Shown: one piece after another, positions 1 to 8,751 of the stretch
How the letters are laid out: every line of letters starts with the position of its first letter
Numbering within the stretch: position 1 is the first letter of the stretch
Origin: Ruminococcus sp.
GTDB lineage: Bacteria > Bacillota > Clostridia > Oscillospirales > Ruminococcaceae
DNA: 64,000 nucleotides
Direction: 5' to 3'
NCBI GenBank assembly: GCA_017542475.1
Contig: JAFXXD010000055.1
Span: 1-64,000, forward strand
The notes under the pieces: generated by a model
Told to the model about the DNA's origin: nothing
Database searches by the model: none
Seen by the model: the letters and a program-made list of their open reading frames with translations, nothing else
Position numbers and translations under genes: made by a program

Positions 1-7
1 AAGCTCA

Positions 8-27
8 TTTTGCCCTAAAGGGCAAAA
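8..27. repeat. Short perfect hairpin at window edge
   Basis: An 8-bp perfect inverted repeat (TTTTGCCC/GGGCAAAA) with a 4-nt loop. It may be the terminator of a gene lying left of the window. The repeat is seen directly; the function is inferred. Confidence 0.5.
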
Positions 28-74
28 CAAAGCGCAAGAAAAATCATAAAAGCTATTATTATTCTTGCACTTTG

Positions 75-124
75 ACAACTCAAAAATGCCTTTTAAAAGC
101 TGTATATAGGTATTTTTGAGTTGT
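75..124. repeat. 16-bp inverted repeat upstream of the first gene
   Basis: The arm at 75-90 (ACAACTCAAAAATGCC) and the arm at 109-124 are reverse complements except for one position, separated by 18 bp. It lies just upstream of a TATAAT box at 157-162. It could be a terminator of an upstream gene or an operator; nothing in the sequence decides which. Confidence 0.5.
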
Positions 125-156
125 TGAGCAGACATTAATTATAGTATAGCATTTGA

Positions 157-162
157 TATAAT
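157..162 (+). promoter_or_regulatory. Probable -10 box (TATAAT) for the first gene
   Basis: A perfect TATAAT stands about 40 bp before the ATG at 201 and about 190 bp before the LRR gene at 354. The -35 region 17 bp upstream is AT-rich but not a good match, so the call rests on the -10 alone. Confidence 0.4.
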
Positions 163-200
163 GTGTGACACTTAAGAATCTGACAAAAGGAGTTGTTACT

Positions 201-294
201 ATGAAATAATATCATCACTTGCGGTCGTGGGGCAGGTATGATGTCAACGACGGCTGCTCTGACCTCATTTGCCGAAGATATCGAAATGAGAGGA
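201..294 (+). pseudogene. Broken short secreted-peptide-like ORF
   Basis: A good ribosome site (AAAGGAG at 187-193) precedes ATG 201, but the third codon is TAA. The +1 frame, open to a stop at 292-294, reads like a signal-peptide tail followed by a short peptide (GAGMMSTTAALTSFAEDIEM, then RGNGG). One extra A in the A-run at 204-206 would join the start to that frame. This suggests a frameshifted remnant of a small secreted peptide or the 5' end of a lost surface gene. It could also be a regulatory leader. No homologue is recognised. Confidence 0.3.
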
Positions 295-353
295 AACGGC
301 GGATAAAGCATAATTGTATTTCGCCTCAGAATAACAATAATGGAGGGACAGCT

Positions 354-3329
354 ATGCAAATAAAAAAGATAATTTCAGCAGCAACAGCATTATGTCTGTT
401 CGGAGCATCAATACAGTTCGGCGGCTTCCCTGCGGCTGACATTTCAGACGCGGCGGAGGAGCTCAGCTTCAACGGCTTCACATATATGCTGAATACACGC
501 GGCAATATCACGATAAAGGGCTATACAGGCAGCGATACCTCGGTCATTGTGCCTGACACGATAGACGGTCTGCCCGTCACGACTATACTCTCCGAGGCGT
601 TCTACAATAAGGTGCGCGGAGTATATATTCCCAAGAGCGTTGTTTCCATAGGTGAAAACCTGATGTGGAACGGAAACGGCGATGACTCGGTTATTTTCGG
701 AGAAGCAGGCTCGTATGCAGAGACATATTCACAGGACAACAGGTTCAATTTCTATTCTGTTGATTCACTCAGCGGTTCTTTCGGTGATGATATACAGTGG
801 AAATTCGATATTGAGACCTTCTCCCTCTCTGTTTCGGGAAGCGGGGCTATGCCTGTGTACACGGGGTATGACATCTATACGCTCGAATCCTACAAGGCAA
901 AGCAGAATATCCCGTGGTACGGCTTCAGGCACGCTATCCTTTCCGCAGATATCGGCGGCACAGTATCCACTGTCGGAGAAGCCGCTTTCTACGAATGTGA
1001 CAAAATGAAAACCGTCACAATGGGCGACAGTGTAACGAAAATAGATAATTATGCTTTCTCGGAGTGCGAGGTGATGGAAAGCATAGAGTTCTCCGATTCG
1101 TTATCATATATCGCACCGCACGTTTTTGTCCGCTGCTACAAGCTGACGGAGGTGGAGCTTCCTCCCGCATTGAAAACGATAACGTTCTCGACCTTCAATG
1201 GCTGCGATACCCTCAGTGCTGTTAATGTAGACGCCAAAAACGGGAAATACTGCTCGGTGGACGGCGTAGTGTACAGCAAGGATATGTCTGTGCTTTACTT
1301 CTATCCCGACGCAAAGACGGACAAGAGCTTCACAGTTCCCGACACAGTCACAACGATAGAGGATTATGCCGTGGAAAATGCGCAAAATCTCGAAGAGCTC
1401 ACACTCTCCGATAAGCTTGAATATATCGGCTCGGAGGCTCTTGCTCTTACGGGCGTGAAGAGTCTCACGATACCCGAAAGCGTAAAAACGCTTGAATATT
1501 ACTGTCTGTACAGCAACGCGCTCTCGACGGTGGTATTCAAGGGCTCTGCTCCGAGCCACAGCAAATCACTGTTCAATACTCGCGGTACCAATACTACAGA
1601 TGTGTACTGCCACTTCTCGGATACGAGCTGGTATACATTTATGGACGAATTCACAGAGAATATCAATTGGATAGACCTTGATGCCTTCCCCGAAAACGGT
1701 ATCGAGCTCGGTGAAACGAGCGTTTCGGTAAAGGAGAGAGACGAATGTACTGTAGGATTCAAGGCTTCGCCTGATATTGCCGATTCATTGATATGGAAGA
1801 GCAGCAACAATTCAGTTGCAACAGCTAACAACGGCGTTATTACAGGCATAAGCAAGGGCTCGTGTACCATTACTGTCTCGGATGCGAGCGGCAGGTATTC
1901 AGCAGTATGCAAGGTGACTGTTACCGCAGGAAGCGCTGCGGCAAGTCAGGAGCCTGTTGTATCCGTCAGCGGAGCACTGTCATCGAACGAATCCGCGAAC
2001 AGCTATATGACGTATGGCAATACTGTCAGGAGCTATCTCAGCGAGACGTCTGACGGACTTCTCGAAAGAGTGGAATACACGGATTCAAAGGTCATCGTCG
2101 AGAGATATAAGAAGGCAGGAGGAGCTCCCGCAAAGACATTTGAAATCGAGCCCGCATACTCGATCTTCGGAGGCTTCTGCTTCGGAGAAAAGTACAATTA
2201 TATCGTCTCGGGACAGACGAACAAGACAAAGTCGAGCGGCGTGAACGTTCTGTGCGTGGAAAAGTATTCAAAGGACTGGAAGAAGCTCTCGTCACTTGAG
2301 ATACCGTCCTCGGATACATATATCCCATTCGACGCAGGCTCATGCAGGATAGCAGAAAAGGACAACCTGCTGTTTATCCACGCCGCACAGGAGCTCGTTA
2401 TAGGGCATCAGTCAAATATGACATTCAAGATAGACACGGATAAAATGGAGCTGCTTGAATCCATGACCTTCGTAAGCACCATTTCTACGCTGTCTAATTT
2501 TGAACAGGAGGGCTTTGTAAGTCATTCCTTCAATCAGTTCATAATAGAGGAGGACGGCTATGTCTACCGTGTAGACCACGGTGAGGGTGATGATTACGGC
2601 ATAAATGTCAGCAAATGCAAGACTGACGGAAGCATCAAGGAGGTATCAACGGTAATACCGTATTCGTTTATCAACGGCACATGGAACGAAACGGGTGCTT
2701 CGATAGGCGGATTTGAGCTCTCGTCGGGAAATATCATCGTCGCTGCGAGCACTATTGAACAGCTTCCCGAAAACTACCCGAATGGTCAGCGCAATATTAT
2801 GCTCGCTATCACTTCAAAGTCCCTCAAGAATCCGCGCACAGTGTGGCTTACGCAATATAAGAAGAACAGCGGTGTGACAGCTAAAACTCCTCATATCGTC
2901 AGGATCGGCAGCGAGCAGTTCCTCGTAATGTGGGAGGAAGCTGCGAATGGGGCAAAGATAACCAAGTCTGTTATGGTAGACGGAAGCGGTAACAAGCTGA
3001 CAGATATTGTTTCCTTGAACTATCCTCTTTCTGACTGCCTGCCGCAGATGATGTCTGACGGTTATATCCGCTGGTATGTCTCAAACGGCAATGGTGTAAA
3101 TATCTATGCAATAGATCCGTATAAGCTTGATTCGTATTCATCGGGTGTTAAGGGCGATGTCAACTGCGACGGCTCATTTTCAGTGGCAGACCTCGTAATG
3201 CTACAGAAGGAGCTTTTGGGAAGCGGCACGGTTTTCAGCTGGAAGAACGGTGACCTCTGCAAGGACGAGCTTTTGGATACGTTTGACCTCGTTATGATGA
3301 GGAAGCTGCTTGTGTCGCAGAAGAAATAA
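354..3329 (+). CDS. Secreted LRR (BspA-like) protein with BIG2 and dockerin-like modules
   Basis: Predicted 991-aa extracellular protein. ATG 354 is chosen because GGAGGGA lies just upstream and it begins a typical signal peptide (MQIKKIISAATALCLFG). The reading frame stays open further upstream, but without a signal. Residues about 40-440 hold BspA-type leucine-rich repeats (repeated I-x-x-x-A-F-x-x-C and V-x-I-P-x-S-V patterns). Residues about 446-522 are a bacterial Ig-like BIG2 domain (SVATANNGVITGISKGSCTI). Residues about 540-925 are a beta-rich region not recognised. Residues about 932-990 look like a type I dockerin with two calcium-loop/helix halves (GDVNCDGSFSVADLVMLQ and a more diverged GDLCKDELLDTFDLVMMRKL). 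Dockerins bind cohesins of cellulosome-type scaffolds, so the protein is probably a non-catalytic, scaffold- or surface-attached binding protein. The next gene is convergent across a repeat and an inserted island. Confidence 0.85.
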   Translation: MQIKKIISAATALCLFGASIQFGGFPAADISDAAEELSFNGFTYMLNTRGNITIKGYTGSDTSVIVPDTIDGLPVTTILSEAFYNKVRGVYIPKSVVSIGENLMWNGNGDDSVIFGEAGSYAETYSQDNRFNFYSVDSLSGSFGDDIQWKFDIETFSLSVSGSGAMPVYTGYDIYTLESYKAKQNIPWYGFRHAILSADIGGTVSTVGEAAFYECDKMKTVTMGDSVTKIDNYAFSECEVMESIEFSDSLSYIAPHVFVRCYKLTEVELPPALKTITFSTFNGCDTLSAVNVDAKNGKYCSVDGVVYSKDMSVLYFYPDAKTDKSFTVPDTVTTIEDYAVENAQNLEELTLSDKLEYIGSEALALTGVKSLTIPESVKTLEYYCLYSNALSTVVFKGSAPSHSKSLFNTRGTNTTDVYCHFSDTSWYTFMDEFTENINWIDLDAFPENGIELGETSVSVKERDECTVGFKASPDIADSLIWKSSNNSVATANNGVITGISKGSCTITVSDASGRYSAVCKVTVTAGSAAASQEPVVSVSGALSSNESANSYMTYGNTVRSYLSETSDGLLERVEYTDSKVIVERYKKAGGAPAKTFEIEPAYSIFGGFCFGEKYNYIVSGQTNKTKSSGVNVLCVEKYSKDWKKLSSLEIPSSDTYIPFDAGSCRIAEKDNLLFIHAAQELVIGHQSNMTFKIDTDKMELLESMTFVSTISTLSNFEQEGFVSHSFNQFIIEEDGYVYRVDHGEGDDYGINVSKCKTDGSIKEVSTVIPYSFINGTWNETGASIGGFELSSGNIIVAASTIEQLPENYPNGQRNIMLAITSKSLKNPRTVWLTQYKKNSGVTAKTPHIVRIGSEQFLVMWEEAANGAKITKSVMVDGSGNKLTDIVSLNYPLSDCLPQMMSDGYIRWYVSNGNGVNIYAIDPYKLDSYSSGVKGDVNCDGSFSVADLVMLQKELLGSGTVFSWKNGDLCKDELLDTFDLVMMRKLLVSQKK

Positions 3330-3384
3330 TGCCCGTTATTATCCCATATTACGCTGACGGCATAACAGCATAGAACACAAGAAT

Positions 3385-3474
3385 CCCGATACATAACTGT
3401 GATGCCTATATAGCAGTATTATGTGAACCTACTGGGAAAAACCTTTCTGAAGAAAGGTTCTTTCCCAGACCATA
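3385..3474 (+). repeat. Left fragment of dispersed palindrome-containing repeat
   Basis: From CCCGATAC through ATGTGAACCTACTGGGAAA this matches, in reverse complement, the outer arm of the repeat at 38575-38650. The match then degrades around a hairpin (AACCTTTCT/AGAAAGGTT) and ends near GACC at 3467-3470, just before the terminal repeat at 3475. The rest of the same repeat unit resumes at about 9361, on the far side of the mobile island. The split arrangement is inferred from comparison of the copies within this window. Confidence 0.65.
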
Positions 3475-3494
3475 AGCATATTCTTAGGGAAGTA
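3475..3494 (+). repeat. Left terminal inverted repeat of the island
   Basis: AGCATATTCTTA-GGGA-AGTA. It pairs with 9341-9360 in inverted orientation. It lies about 55 bp beyond the recombinase stop codon. Confidence 0.65.
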
Positions 3495-3509
3495 TATTAT
3501 TTATTATGT

Positions 3510-3533
3510 CTCCGAGGGAGTGATCCCTCGGAG
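3510..3533. terminator. Strong hairpin terminator near left end of island
   Basis: A perfect 10-bp stem (CTCCGAGGGA / TCCCTCGGAG) with a GTGA loop, followed on the plus strand by ATTTGTTTTATT. It would stop plus-strand read-through from the LRR gene side and may also end the recombinase transcript from the other side. Confidence 0.7.
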
Positions 3534-3550
3534 ATTTGTTTTATTCTGCT

Positions 3551-5188
3551 TCACATTTCAAATGTCTGTATCATTACGCCGTCGAGTTTGATATCCTTGT
3601 CAGCTAAGAATGAGAAGTGTACCGTTATATCGTTCATGCAGGTCCTCGAACGCTTTTCAGCCTTTTCGTGAACTTCGATACGCTTTATGAAGGCTCGAAG
3701 AAGCTGTGAAGTAACTTCCGTCACATCAACGTATTTCTTGGCGTTGTTGATGAACTCTCTGACACATTTCTCTTTTATCGCCAGATAGCTTGTATGCGAA
3801 TCAAGCTCCTGAAGTTTTTCCTTCAGTTCAGACTGCTCCTTCTCGTAGCCGGATGCAAGGCTGTCGTACCGCTCGGGAGTCACTCTGCCTGTGACTCTGT
3901 CCATGTACAGCATACTGATAGCGCTTTCAAGTTGATTGATCCTTGTTTCATACTCGCTGCGCTTAGATTCGTTGTTTTTAGATTGGGACATTGCTTCATT
4001 TTCGCCCTTGCTCATAGCCATTTCATAGAACTCCTCAGAATGCTCTCTTGCATACGTTGTAACTCTTTTTAATGCTTCCAGTACGATTGCATCAACCACT
4101 TCTTCCCTGATATAATGGGCGGTGCAGTTGCTCTTTCTTTTTTCGTATCGACCGCACATAAAGTTGTTATGTGTCTTTTTGTTTCGGTGAAGATAGAGCC
4201 TTGAACCGCACTCCGCACAGTAGAGATACCCTGCATATTTGTCCATTTCACCGTTGCCGTTAGCACGTTTTCTGCCGACAAAGTGTTTTTGAACAAGCTC
4301 GAACAATCCTCTGTCGATAATTGGCTCATGAGTATTTTCAAATATGAGAACCTTTTCAGGATCATTCTTGATACGCTTTTTCAGTTTGTTCGACTTGGTA
4401 TAAGTTTTGAAATTGACTGTATCACCGCAGTACATCTGATTCAGAAGCATACTGCGAACGGACGCAATCGACCAAGCGTAAGGCTTGTCCAATTTTGGAT
4501 TTCCCGAACGACTGCCAGTCTTATTAAAGGCGTATACGCTCGGAGACAGTACTTCCTCTTCTTCAAGAGTATTGCATATCTTCTTCATACCAATGCCGCT
4601 CGCGTACATTTCAAAGATGCGTTTGACCACAGGTGCAGTCTCAGGATCGGGGATTATTCGCTTTGAGTCATTCGTGTCTTTCATGTATCCATAAGGCAAT
4701 GAAGCTCCGACACGCTCTCCTCGTTCTCCTTTGGCTTTCTGAATTGTTCTAATCTTCCGGCTCGTATCCTGCGCAAAAAAGTCGTTGAAGTAATTCTTAA
4801 TGCCCGACATATCATTCAAGCCGTTTATACTGTCAACGCCGTCGGAGATAGCTATGAATCGCACGTCATATGACGGGAATAGTATTTCCATAAGTCTGCC
4901 TGTTTCAAGGTGATCACGTCCAAGTCTTGACTGGTCCTTGACTATGACTGTTCCGACAAGTCCGCTTTCTATGTCTTTCAGCATACGAACATATTCAGGT
5001 CTGTTTTTGTTGACTCCGCTGTAACCGTCATCTATGTAGTATTGGCAGTTCTTGAAGCCGTTTTTGTCTGCGTACTCTTTCAGCAATAGCCTTTGATTTT
5101 CAATCGACAGCGACTCTCCTGCACGCAAGTCCTCCTGACTGAGGCGGCAGTACAGCGCTGTTATCTGATTCGCGTTTGATTCTTTCAT
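3551..5188 (-). CDS. Large serine recombinase (TndX/TnpX-like)
   Basis: 545 aa, normal length for clostridial large serine recombinases. The N-terminal resolvase domain has the nucleophile context YCRLSQED (Ser17) and the arginine motif SRLGRD (about 87-92). The central recombinase domain starts around residue 160 (GYMKDTNDSKRIIPDPETAP). A zinc ribbon (CAEC near 322 and further cysteines to about 357) is followed by a C-terminal coiled coil (about 400-470), as in the family. These enzymes excise and integrate elements by a phosphoserine intermediate without replication. The start at 5188 is preceded by AGGAGG. A TnpW-like gene lies just upstream and terminal repeats flank the region, so this is the likely mobility enzyme of the 3475-9360 island. 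Confidence 0.93.
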   Translation of the reverse strand: MKESNANQITALYCRLSQEDLRAGESLSIENQRLLLKEYADKNGFKNCQYYIDDGYSGVNKNRPEYVRMLKDIESGLVGTVIVKDQSRLGRDHLETGRLMEILFPSYDVRFIAISDGVDSINGLNDMSGIKNYFNDFFAQDTSRKIRTIQKAKGERGERVGASLPYGYMKDTNDSKRIIPDPETAPVVKRIFEMYASGIGMKKICNTLEEEEVLSPSVYAFNKTGSRSGNPKLDKPYAWSIASVRSMLLNQMYCGDTVNFKTYTKSNKLKKRIKNDPEKVLIFENTHEPIIDRGLFELVQKHFVGRKRANGNGEMDKYAGYLYCAECGSRLYLHRNKKTHNNFMCGRYEKRKSNCTAHYIREEVVDAIVLEALKRVTTYAREHSEEFYEMAMSKGENEAMSQSKNNESKRSEYETRINQLESAISMLYMDRVTGRVTPERYDSLASGYEKEQSELKEKLQELDSHTSYLAIKEKCVREFINNAKKYVDVTEVTSQLLRAFIKRIEVHEKAEKRSRTCMNDITVHFSFLADKDIKLDGVMIQTFEM

Positions 5189-5285
5189 TTTTATCCTCCT
5201 GTTCCGAAGCTATACTTCTGGAATCAAACCGAATAGGAGCTACCAACAGTATACTCCTATTCGGCTCGAAAGTCCAGACTTTTTT

Positions 5286-5444
5286 TCAGCTTACTTTTTC
5301 GCCGTTTATCAGGTGCTTCAGCTTATCGTAAGCTGTTTCTGTTTCATTTTCGGGAAGAGGAAACGTAAAGGTCACGTTATACACCTTCCCGTCAATCTCA
5401 ATTTTGTCATCAGAATAATATCTGACTTCTTCTTTTTCAGCCAT
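5286..5444 (-). CDS. Small TnpW-like transposon protein
   Basis: 52 aa, starting at ATG 5444 with GGAAGGAG nine bases upstream and ending 97 bp before the recombinase start. The core IEIDGKVYNVTFTF followed by ENETETAYDKLKHLI resembles the small TnpW-type proteins next to TndX/TnpX recombinases in clostridial elements, which share a KIGxTxYxV...DKIxRLI pattern. Their role is unclear; they are used as markers of such elements. The assignment rests on pattern memory over a short protein, so moderate confidence. Confidence 0.6.
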   Translation of the reverse strand: MAEKEEVRYYSDDKIEIDGKVYNVTFTFPLPENETETAYDKLKHLINGEKVS

Positions 5445-5654
5445 TCGTTCATACTCCTTCCATTGATCCCGTTCATGTTTCTGATGTGATTTTCGTTGTT
5501 CATTTTCATCATTCCTTTCACTTTAATTGACTTGTAATGTGAGGGGGTTCGGGGGTTCTCCCTGACAAGCAATGTGGCAGGCGGAATGCCGTCTGCGATG
5601 CTTGCATTTCATACTTCTGCCGCCTGTACTGCTCCGTCAGCGGTAGTTTTCTCC

Positions 5655-5759
5655 TTATGTCAATGCCGCCACACTCGCTCCACGTTGCGCGACAACCCGC
5701 TTCTGTGGGTACAGGTGGGATACCTGTCCGTTTTGGGTATCGGCGGCAAAAACGGGCAT
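5655..5759 (-). CDS. Very short ORF in island spacer, doubtful
   Basis: A 34-codon frame (MPVFAADTQNGQVSHLYPQK...) with no clear ribosome site. Its wording looks protein-like and it sits within mobile-element DNA, so it may be a conserved miniprotein or a decayed gene end. Function not recognised. Confidence 0.25.
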   Translation of the reverse strand: MPVFAADTQNGQVSHLYPQKRVVAQRGASVAALT

Positions 5760-5767
5760 TTTTGTGC

Positions 5768-5910
5768 GTGACGGTAACTTTGCCGTGACAGTAACTCTAC
5801 CGACACGGAATTCTACTGACACGCCCTGCAGATGAGGCTATATAGACGTTTGCGAGCTGTCTGCAAGGTCGGGCGTGACGGTAACATTTCTACCGTCACT
5901 ACTGTCACGC
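5768..5910. repeat. Repeated GTGACGGTAAC boxes
   Basis: GTGACGGTAAC occurs at 5768-5778 and 5875-5885, with GTGACAGTAAC at 5785-5795. Inverted versions TACCGTCAC (5891-5899) and CTGTCACGC (5902-5910) follow. The first pair are 17 bp apart. They look like binding sites for a DNA-binding protein (recombinase, replication or regulatory). No protein is assigned. Confidence 0.5.
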
Positions 5911-5919
5911 TGTAATTTG

Positions 5920-6358
5920 CTGATAGAAAAAGTGGGAGCAGTATCCTTTTTGCAAATCGGACTGTTTTAAGCACATTTTTATCGTCCCCTAATAGTATTA
6001 TGGTTTGATTTTCCAGTTTTGCATAAAATCAGGTAACAATTTCAATTCGTTCAAAACGACAATAATTAAACTCAGGGACAGCATATTTTCGAGCCTTAGC
6101 AATCAATCAACTGACAGTTTGTGAAGATATATCATCGTTTGTGGGATTTCAAGGGACGGCAGGGACATCATTCACAGCGCATAGTAATATGCTGCCACTG
6201 CTGTCCCTGTCGAACTGATTTCTCTAACAGCAAATAGCAAAATGTGGGAGTAGTATCCTTTTTGCATTTTGGTATAAAAATACCGCAGTCAGATGTACCG
6301 ACTGCGGAGTTCGCCTTCTAATATGTATTATGGGAACTTTTTTTCATTTGCATAAAAT
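5920..6358 (+). repeat. Duplicated non-coding block in island spacer
   Basis: A block with GTGGGAGCAGTATCCTTTTT, then about 45 bp, then CTAATAGTATTATGG and TTTGCATAAAAT (about 5931-6030) recurs at about 6243-6358 with small changes. Between them are GGGACGGCAGGGACA and GCTGTCCCTGTCG, a loose inverted pair. No convincing gene is seen across 5760-6500. The duplication may mark recombination sites or an old insertion. Confidence 0.45.
6282..6307. repeat. Hairpin in island spacer
   Basis: A stem CCGCAGTC/GACTGCGG with a roughly 10-nt loop, without a following T-run. It may be a protein-binding or recombination structure rather than a terminator. Confidence 0.4.
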
Positions 6359-6485
6359 GTGGAGACATTTATTTTTCGTTTGTGGAGACATTTTTTAGCA
6401 ACTATTCAAATTTATAAATCGTAAAATTAAACAACAAACAGCTTGATTTGTTGTGCATATGCACGTTTTTGTGTTGTTGCAACAA
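6358..6485 (+). promoter_or_regulatory. Operator-like repeats before the helicase operon
   Basis: TGTGGAGACATTT appears twice (6358-6370 and 6381-6393; 23-bp period). Two perfect 12-bp palindromes follow: GTGCATATGCAC (6453-6464) and TTGTTGCAACAA (6474-6485), the second ending just before the -35 box. The layout suggests controlled expression of the cargo. The regulator is unknown and no regulator is encoded in the element. Confidence 0.5.
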
Positions 6486-6491
6486 AAGCAC

Positions 6492-6520
6492 TTGTTTAAA
6501 AGCATAAGATATGGTATAAT
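6492..6520 (+). promoter_or_regulatory. Promoter of helicase-HNH operon
   Basis: TTGTTT and TATAAT with a 17-bp spacer, 33 bp before the start codon at 6553. Confidence 0.75.
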
Positions 6521-6552
6521 TATAATATATTTTTGAATATGAGGTGATTATT

Positions 6553-8751
6553 ATGCCAATTTCTGTAGAAAACTTAAACGCCCAAACCGTTACTCCGTCT
6601 AACGGAACAAATCCGCGTACTCTTTATGAGCATCAAGTAGATGCGCTTAAAGCTATGAACGCGATAAATAAGAAGCAAGAATTCCGTACACTACTTGTAT
6701 TGCCAACCGGTGGAGGTAAAACATTAACTGCTGTCTATTGGCTTTTACAGAATGCGGTGGATAAGGGCAAGAAGATTCTTTGGATCGCACATCGTCACCT
6801 CCTTCTTGAACAGGCAGCAGATACATTTATCAACAATGCTTATACCAATATTATGATAAACCATACATCTTTCCGTTACCGTATCATATCAGGAATGCAT
6901 GATAAGCCTATCCATATCAAGAATGATGACAACATCCTTATAGTCAGCAAGGACAGCATAAACCGCAGTCTTGAAAGACTTGATAAATGGCTTAAGAATG
7001 AAGATGTGTTTCTCGTTATTGATGAAGCTCATCATGCTGTTGCTAAGACATATCGTAAGACCATACAGTATGTCGAGAAATACGCAAAATCTATGAAGCT
7101 GCTGGGACTTACAGCAACGCCATTCCGTACATCAGAAAAGGAAAGAGGTGCTCTTTACCAAATATTTACTGATGACATAGTTTATAAGATTGATTTAAAG
7201 ACTCTTATTGACAGGCACATCCTCGCATATCCCAAATTCATTGAGGGGTGTGAAACTGGTATTGAATTAGGCGATAGAATTGGACTGAAAAATATACAGG
7301 AAATCGAAAACTTTGATGCGCTGCCAAAAAATATTCAGGATTTCTTGCAAGATAATACTAAGCGCAATGCTTTTATTGTAAATCACTATGTTAAGAATAA
7401 GGATAAATATGGTAAAACCATCGTATTTGCAATAAACAAGACAAATGCAATTGCACTAAATAAAATATTTCATGAAAGAGGAATACGTTCAGACTATATT
7501 GTTTCTGATGTGCGTAATGCTGATCTTGGAATTACAATATCAAGCAAAGAAAACGAGGAAAAAATCAAACTCTATCGAGATGGAAAACTTGATGTGCTAA
7601 TCAATGTTAATATCCTCACCGAAGGAACTGACCTTCCACAAACACATACCGTATTCCTTACTCGACCGACTATATCAAGAGTTTTTATGACACAAATGGT
7701 TGGCAGAGCGTTGCGCGGTGAAAAGGCTGGTGGTACAACCGATGCATATATCGTTCCTTTCATTGATGACTGGAATGGAAAGATCGCGTGGGTAAATCCG
7801 CAGTCATTACTTAAAGACGAATTTGAACCACAGGATACCCCTGCAAAGAAACAGCAGTATGAGCTGCGTGTGATTTCAATTTCCAAAATCGAAGAATTCG
7901 CGGCAATGCTTAATGAAGGTATTGATACATCTGCACTTGAACAGATCGAGATGATAGAACGTATTCCTGTTGGATACTATATGTTCAGTACACTTGAATG
8001 GAATCATCAGATACTTGTTTATAACAGCACTCAGTCATCATATCAGTCATTAATAGCTGACCTTTCACAGATAATGGAATTGTATGGGATTGAAGATGAA
8101 ACCATAGCAGATGATGTGTTACCAGAAATGACAGATTATTGTATGGAACAGTATTTTGATGAAGACTTGGTACCTGCTTGTCAGCGCAGCGACGTTGAAC
8201 ACTTGCTTCTATTCTATGCACAGAAAGCGGTTGATCCTCTGTTTGTTCCTCTTGACGATATTGTGCGGAAAAAGTTGGATGTCTCTGAAATTGCCAAGAA
8301 ATTTGAAGAAGAGGCTATGACAGGTCGTGAACGCAAGGCATATCTTGACAGCTTATGGAATGCCGAGGACAGCGTATATAAGCTCTATTATTCCAGTCCA
8401 TATATTTTTAAACGCATGATAGATATTGAAATGGACAAACTCGATGGATATATGGAAACTGACTATGCTGCACCGCAAACAAAGGCTGAACTTCGCGAAC
8501 TGGAAGACCTTCCATTAGAGGAAATCATCAATAGGTATCCTAATGTTGGCATACCGCTGAAAATGAGAGTATTTGATAAGGCTCGCAACGCTGACGGTAA
8601 TTATGTATGTGCAAGCTGCAAAAAAGTATTTAGCAACAGAAAGGACTTGCAAGTTGACCACATTAAGCCAATGGCTAAAGGCGGAAGAACTGTTGAATCC
8701 AATCTTCAGATATTATGCCGTTTCTGTAATCAGCGGAAGGGTGATAAATAA
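6553..8751 (+). CDS. SF2 DEAH helicase fused to C-terminal HNH nuclease
   Basis: 732 aa. ATG 6553 is chosen because GAGGTGA lies six bases upstream; a GTG at 6544 overlaps that site. The N-terminal half has the superfamily 2 motor: Walker A LPTGGGKT (50-57), DEAH box (about 157-160), motif III LTATPF (about 186) and motif VI QMVGRALRG (about 381). The middle (about 430-660) is acidic, helical and unrecognised. The C-terminus is an HNH module: CASC (686-689), VDHIKPMAKGG (about 701-711) and NLQILCRFC (about 717-725), with the two CxxC pairs holding structural zinc and the DH forming the active centre. A DNA translocase joined to a nuclease is typical of phage-defence or restriction proteins, but no named system is recognised. 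It overlaps the next gene by one base (TAATG). The gene is AT-rich compared with host genes, supporting transfer. Confidence 0.88.
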   Translation: MPISVENLNAQTVTPSNGTNPRTLYEHQVDALKAMNAINKKQEFRTLLVLPTGGGKTLTAVYWLLQNAVDKGKKILWIAHRHLLLEQAADTFINNAYTNIMINHTSFRYRIISGMHDKPIHIKNDDNILIVSKDSINRSLERLDKWLKNEDVFLVIDEAHHAVAKTYRKTIQYVEKYAKSMKLLGLTATPFRTSEKERGALYQIFTDDIVYKIDLKTLIDRHILAYPKFIEGCETGIELGDRIGLKNIQEIENFDALPKNIQDFLQDNTKRNAFIVNHYVKNKDKYGKTIVFAINKTNAIALNKIFHERGIRSDYIVSDVRNADLGITISSKENEEKIKLYRDGKLDVLINVNILTEGTDLPQTHTVFLTRPTISRVFMTQMVGRALRGEKAGGTTDAYIVPFIDDWNGKIAWVNPQSLLKDEFEPQDTPAKKQQYELRVISISKIEEFAAMLNEGIDTSALEQIEMIERIPVGYYMFSTLEWNHQILVYNSTQSSYQSLIADLSQIMELYGIEDETIADDVLPEMTDYCMEQYFDEDLVPACQRSDVEHLLLFYAQKAVDPLFVPLDDIVRKKLDVSEIAKKFEEEAMTGRERKAYLDSLWNAEDSVYKLYYSSPYIFKRMIDIEMDKLDGYMETDYAAPQTKAELRELEDLPLEEIINRYPNVGIPLKMRVFDKARNADGNYVCASCKKVFSNRKDLQVDHIKPMAKGGRTVESNLQILCRFCNQRKGDK

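Noticed and set aside
5574-5771. 65-codon plus-strand frame in the island spacer
   Set aside because: No ribosome site, low-complexity wording, overlaps repeat-like DNA. A short minus-strand frame there looks only slightly better.
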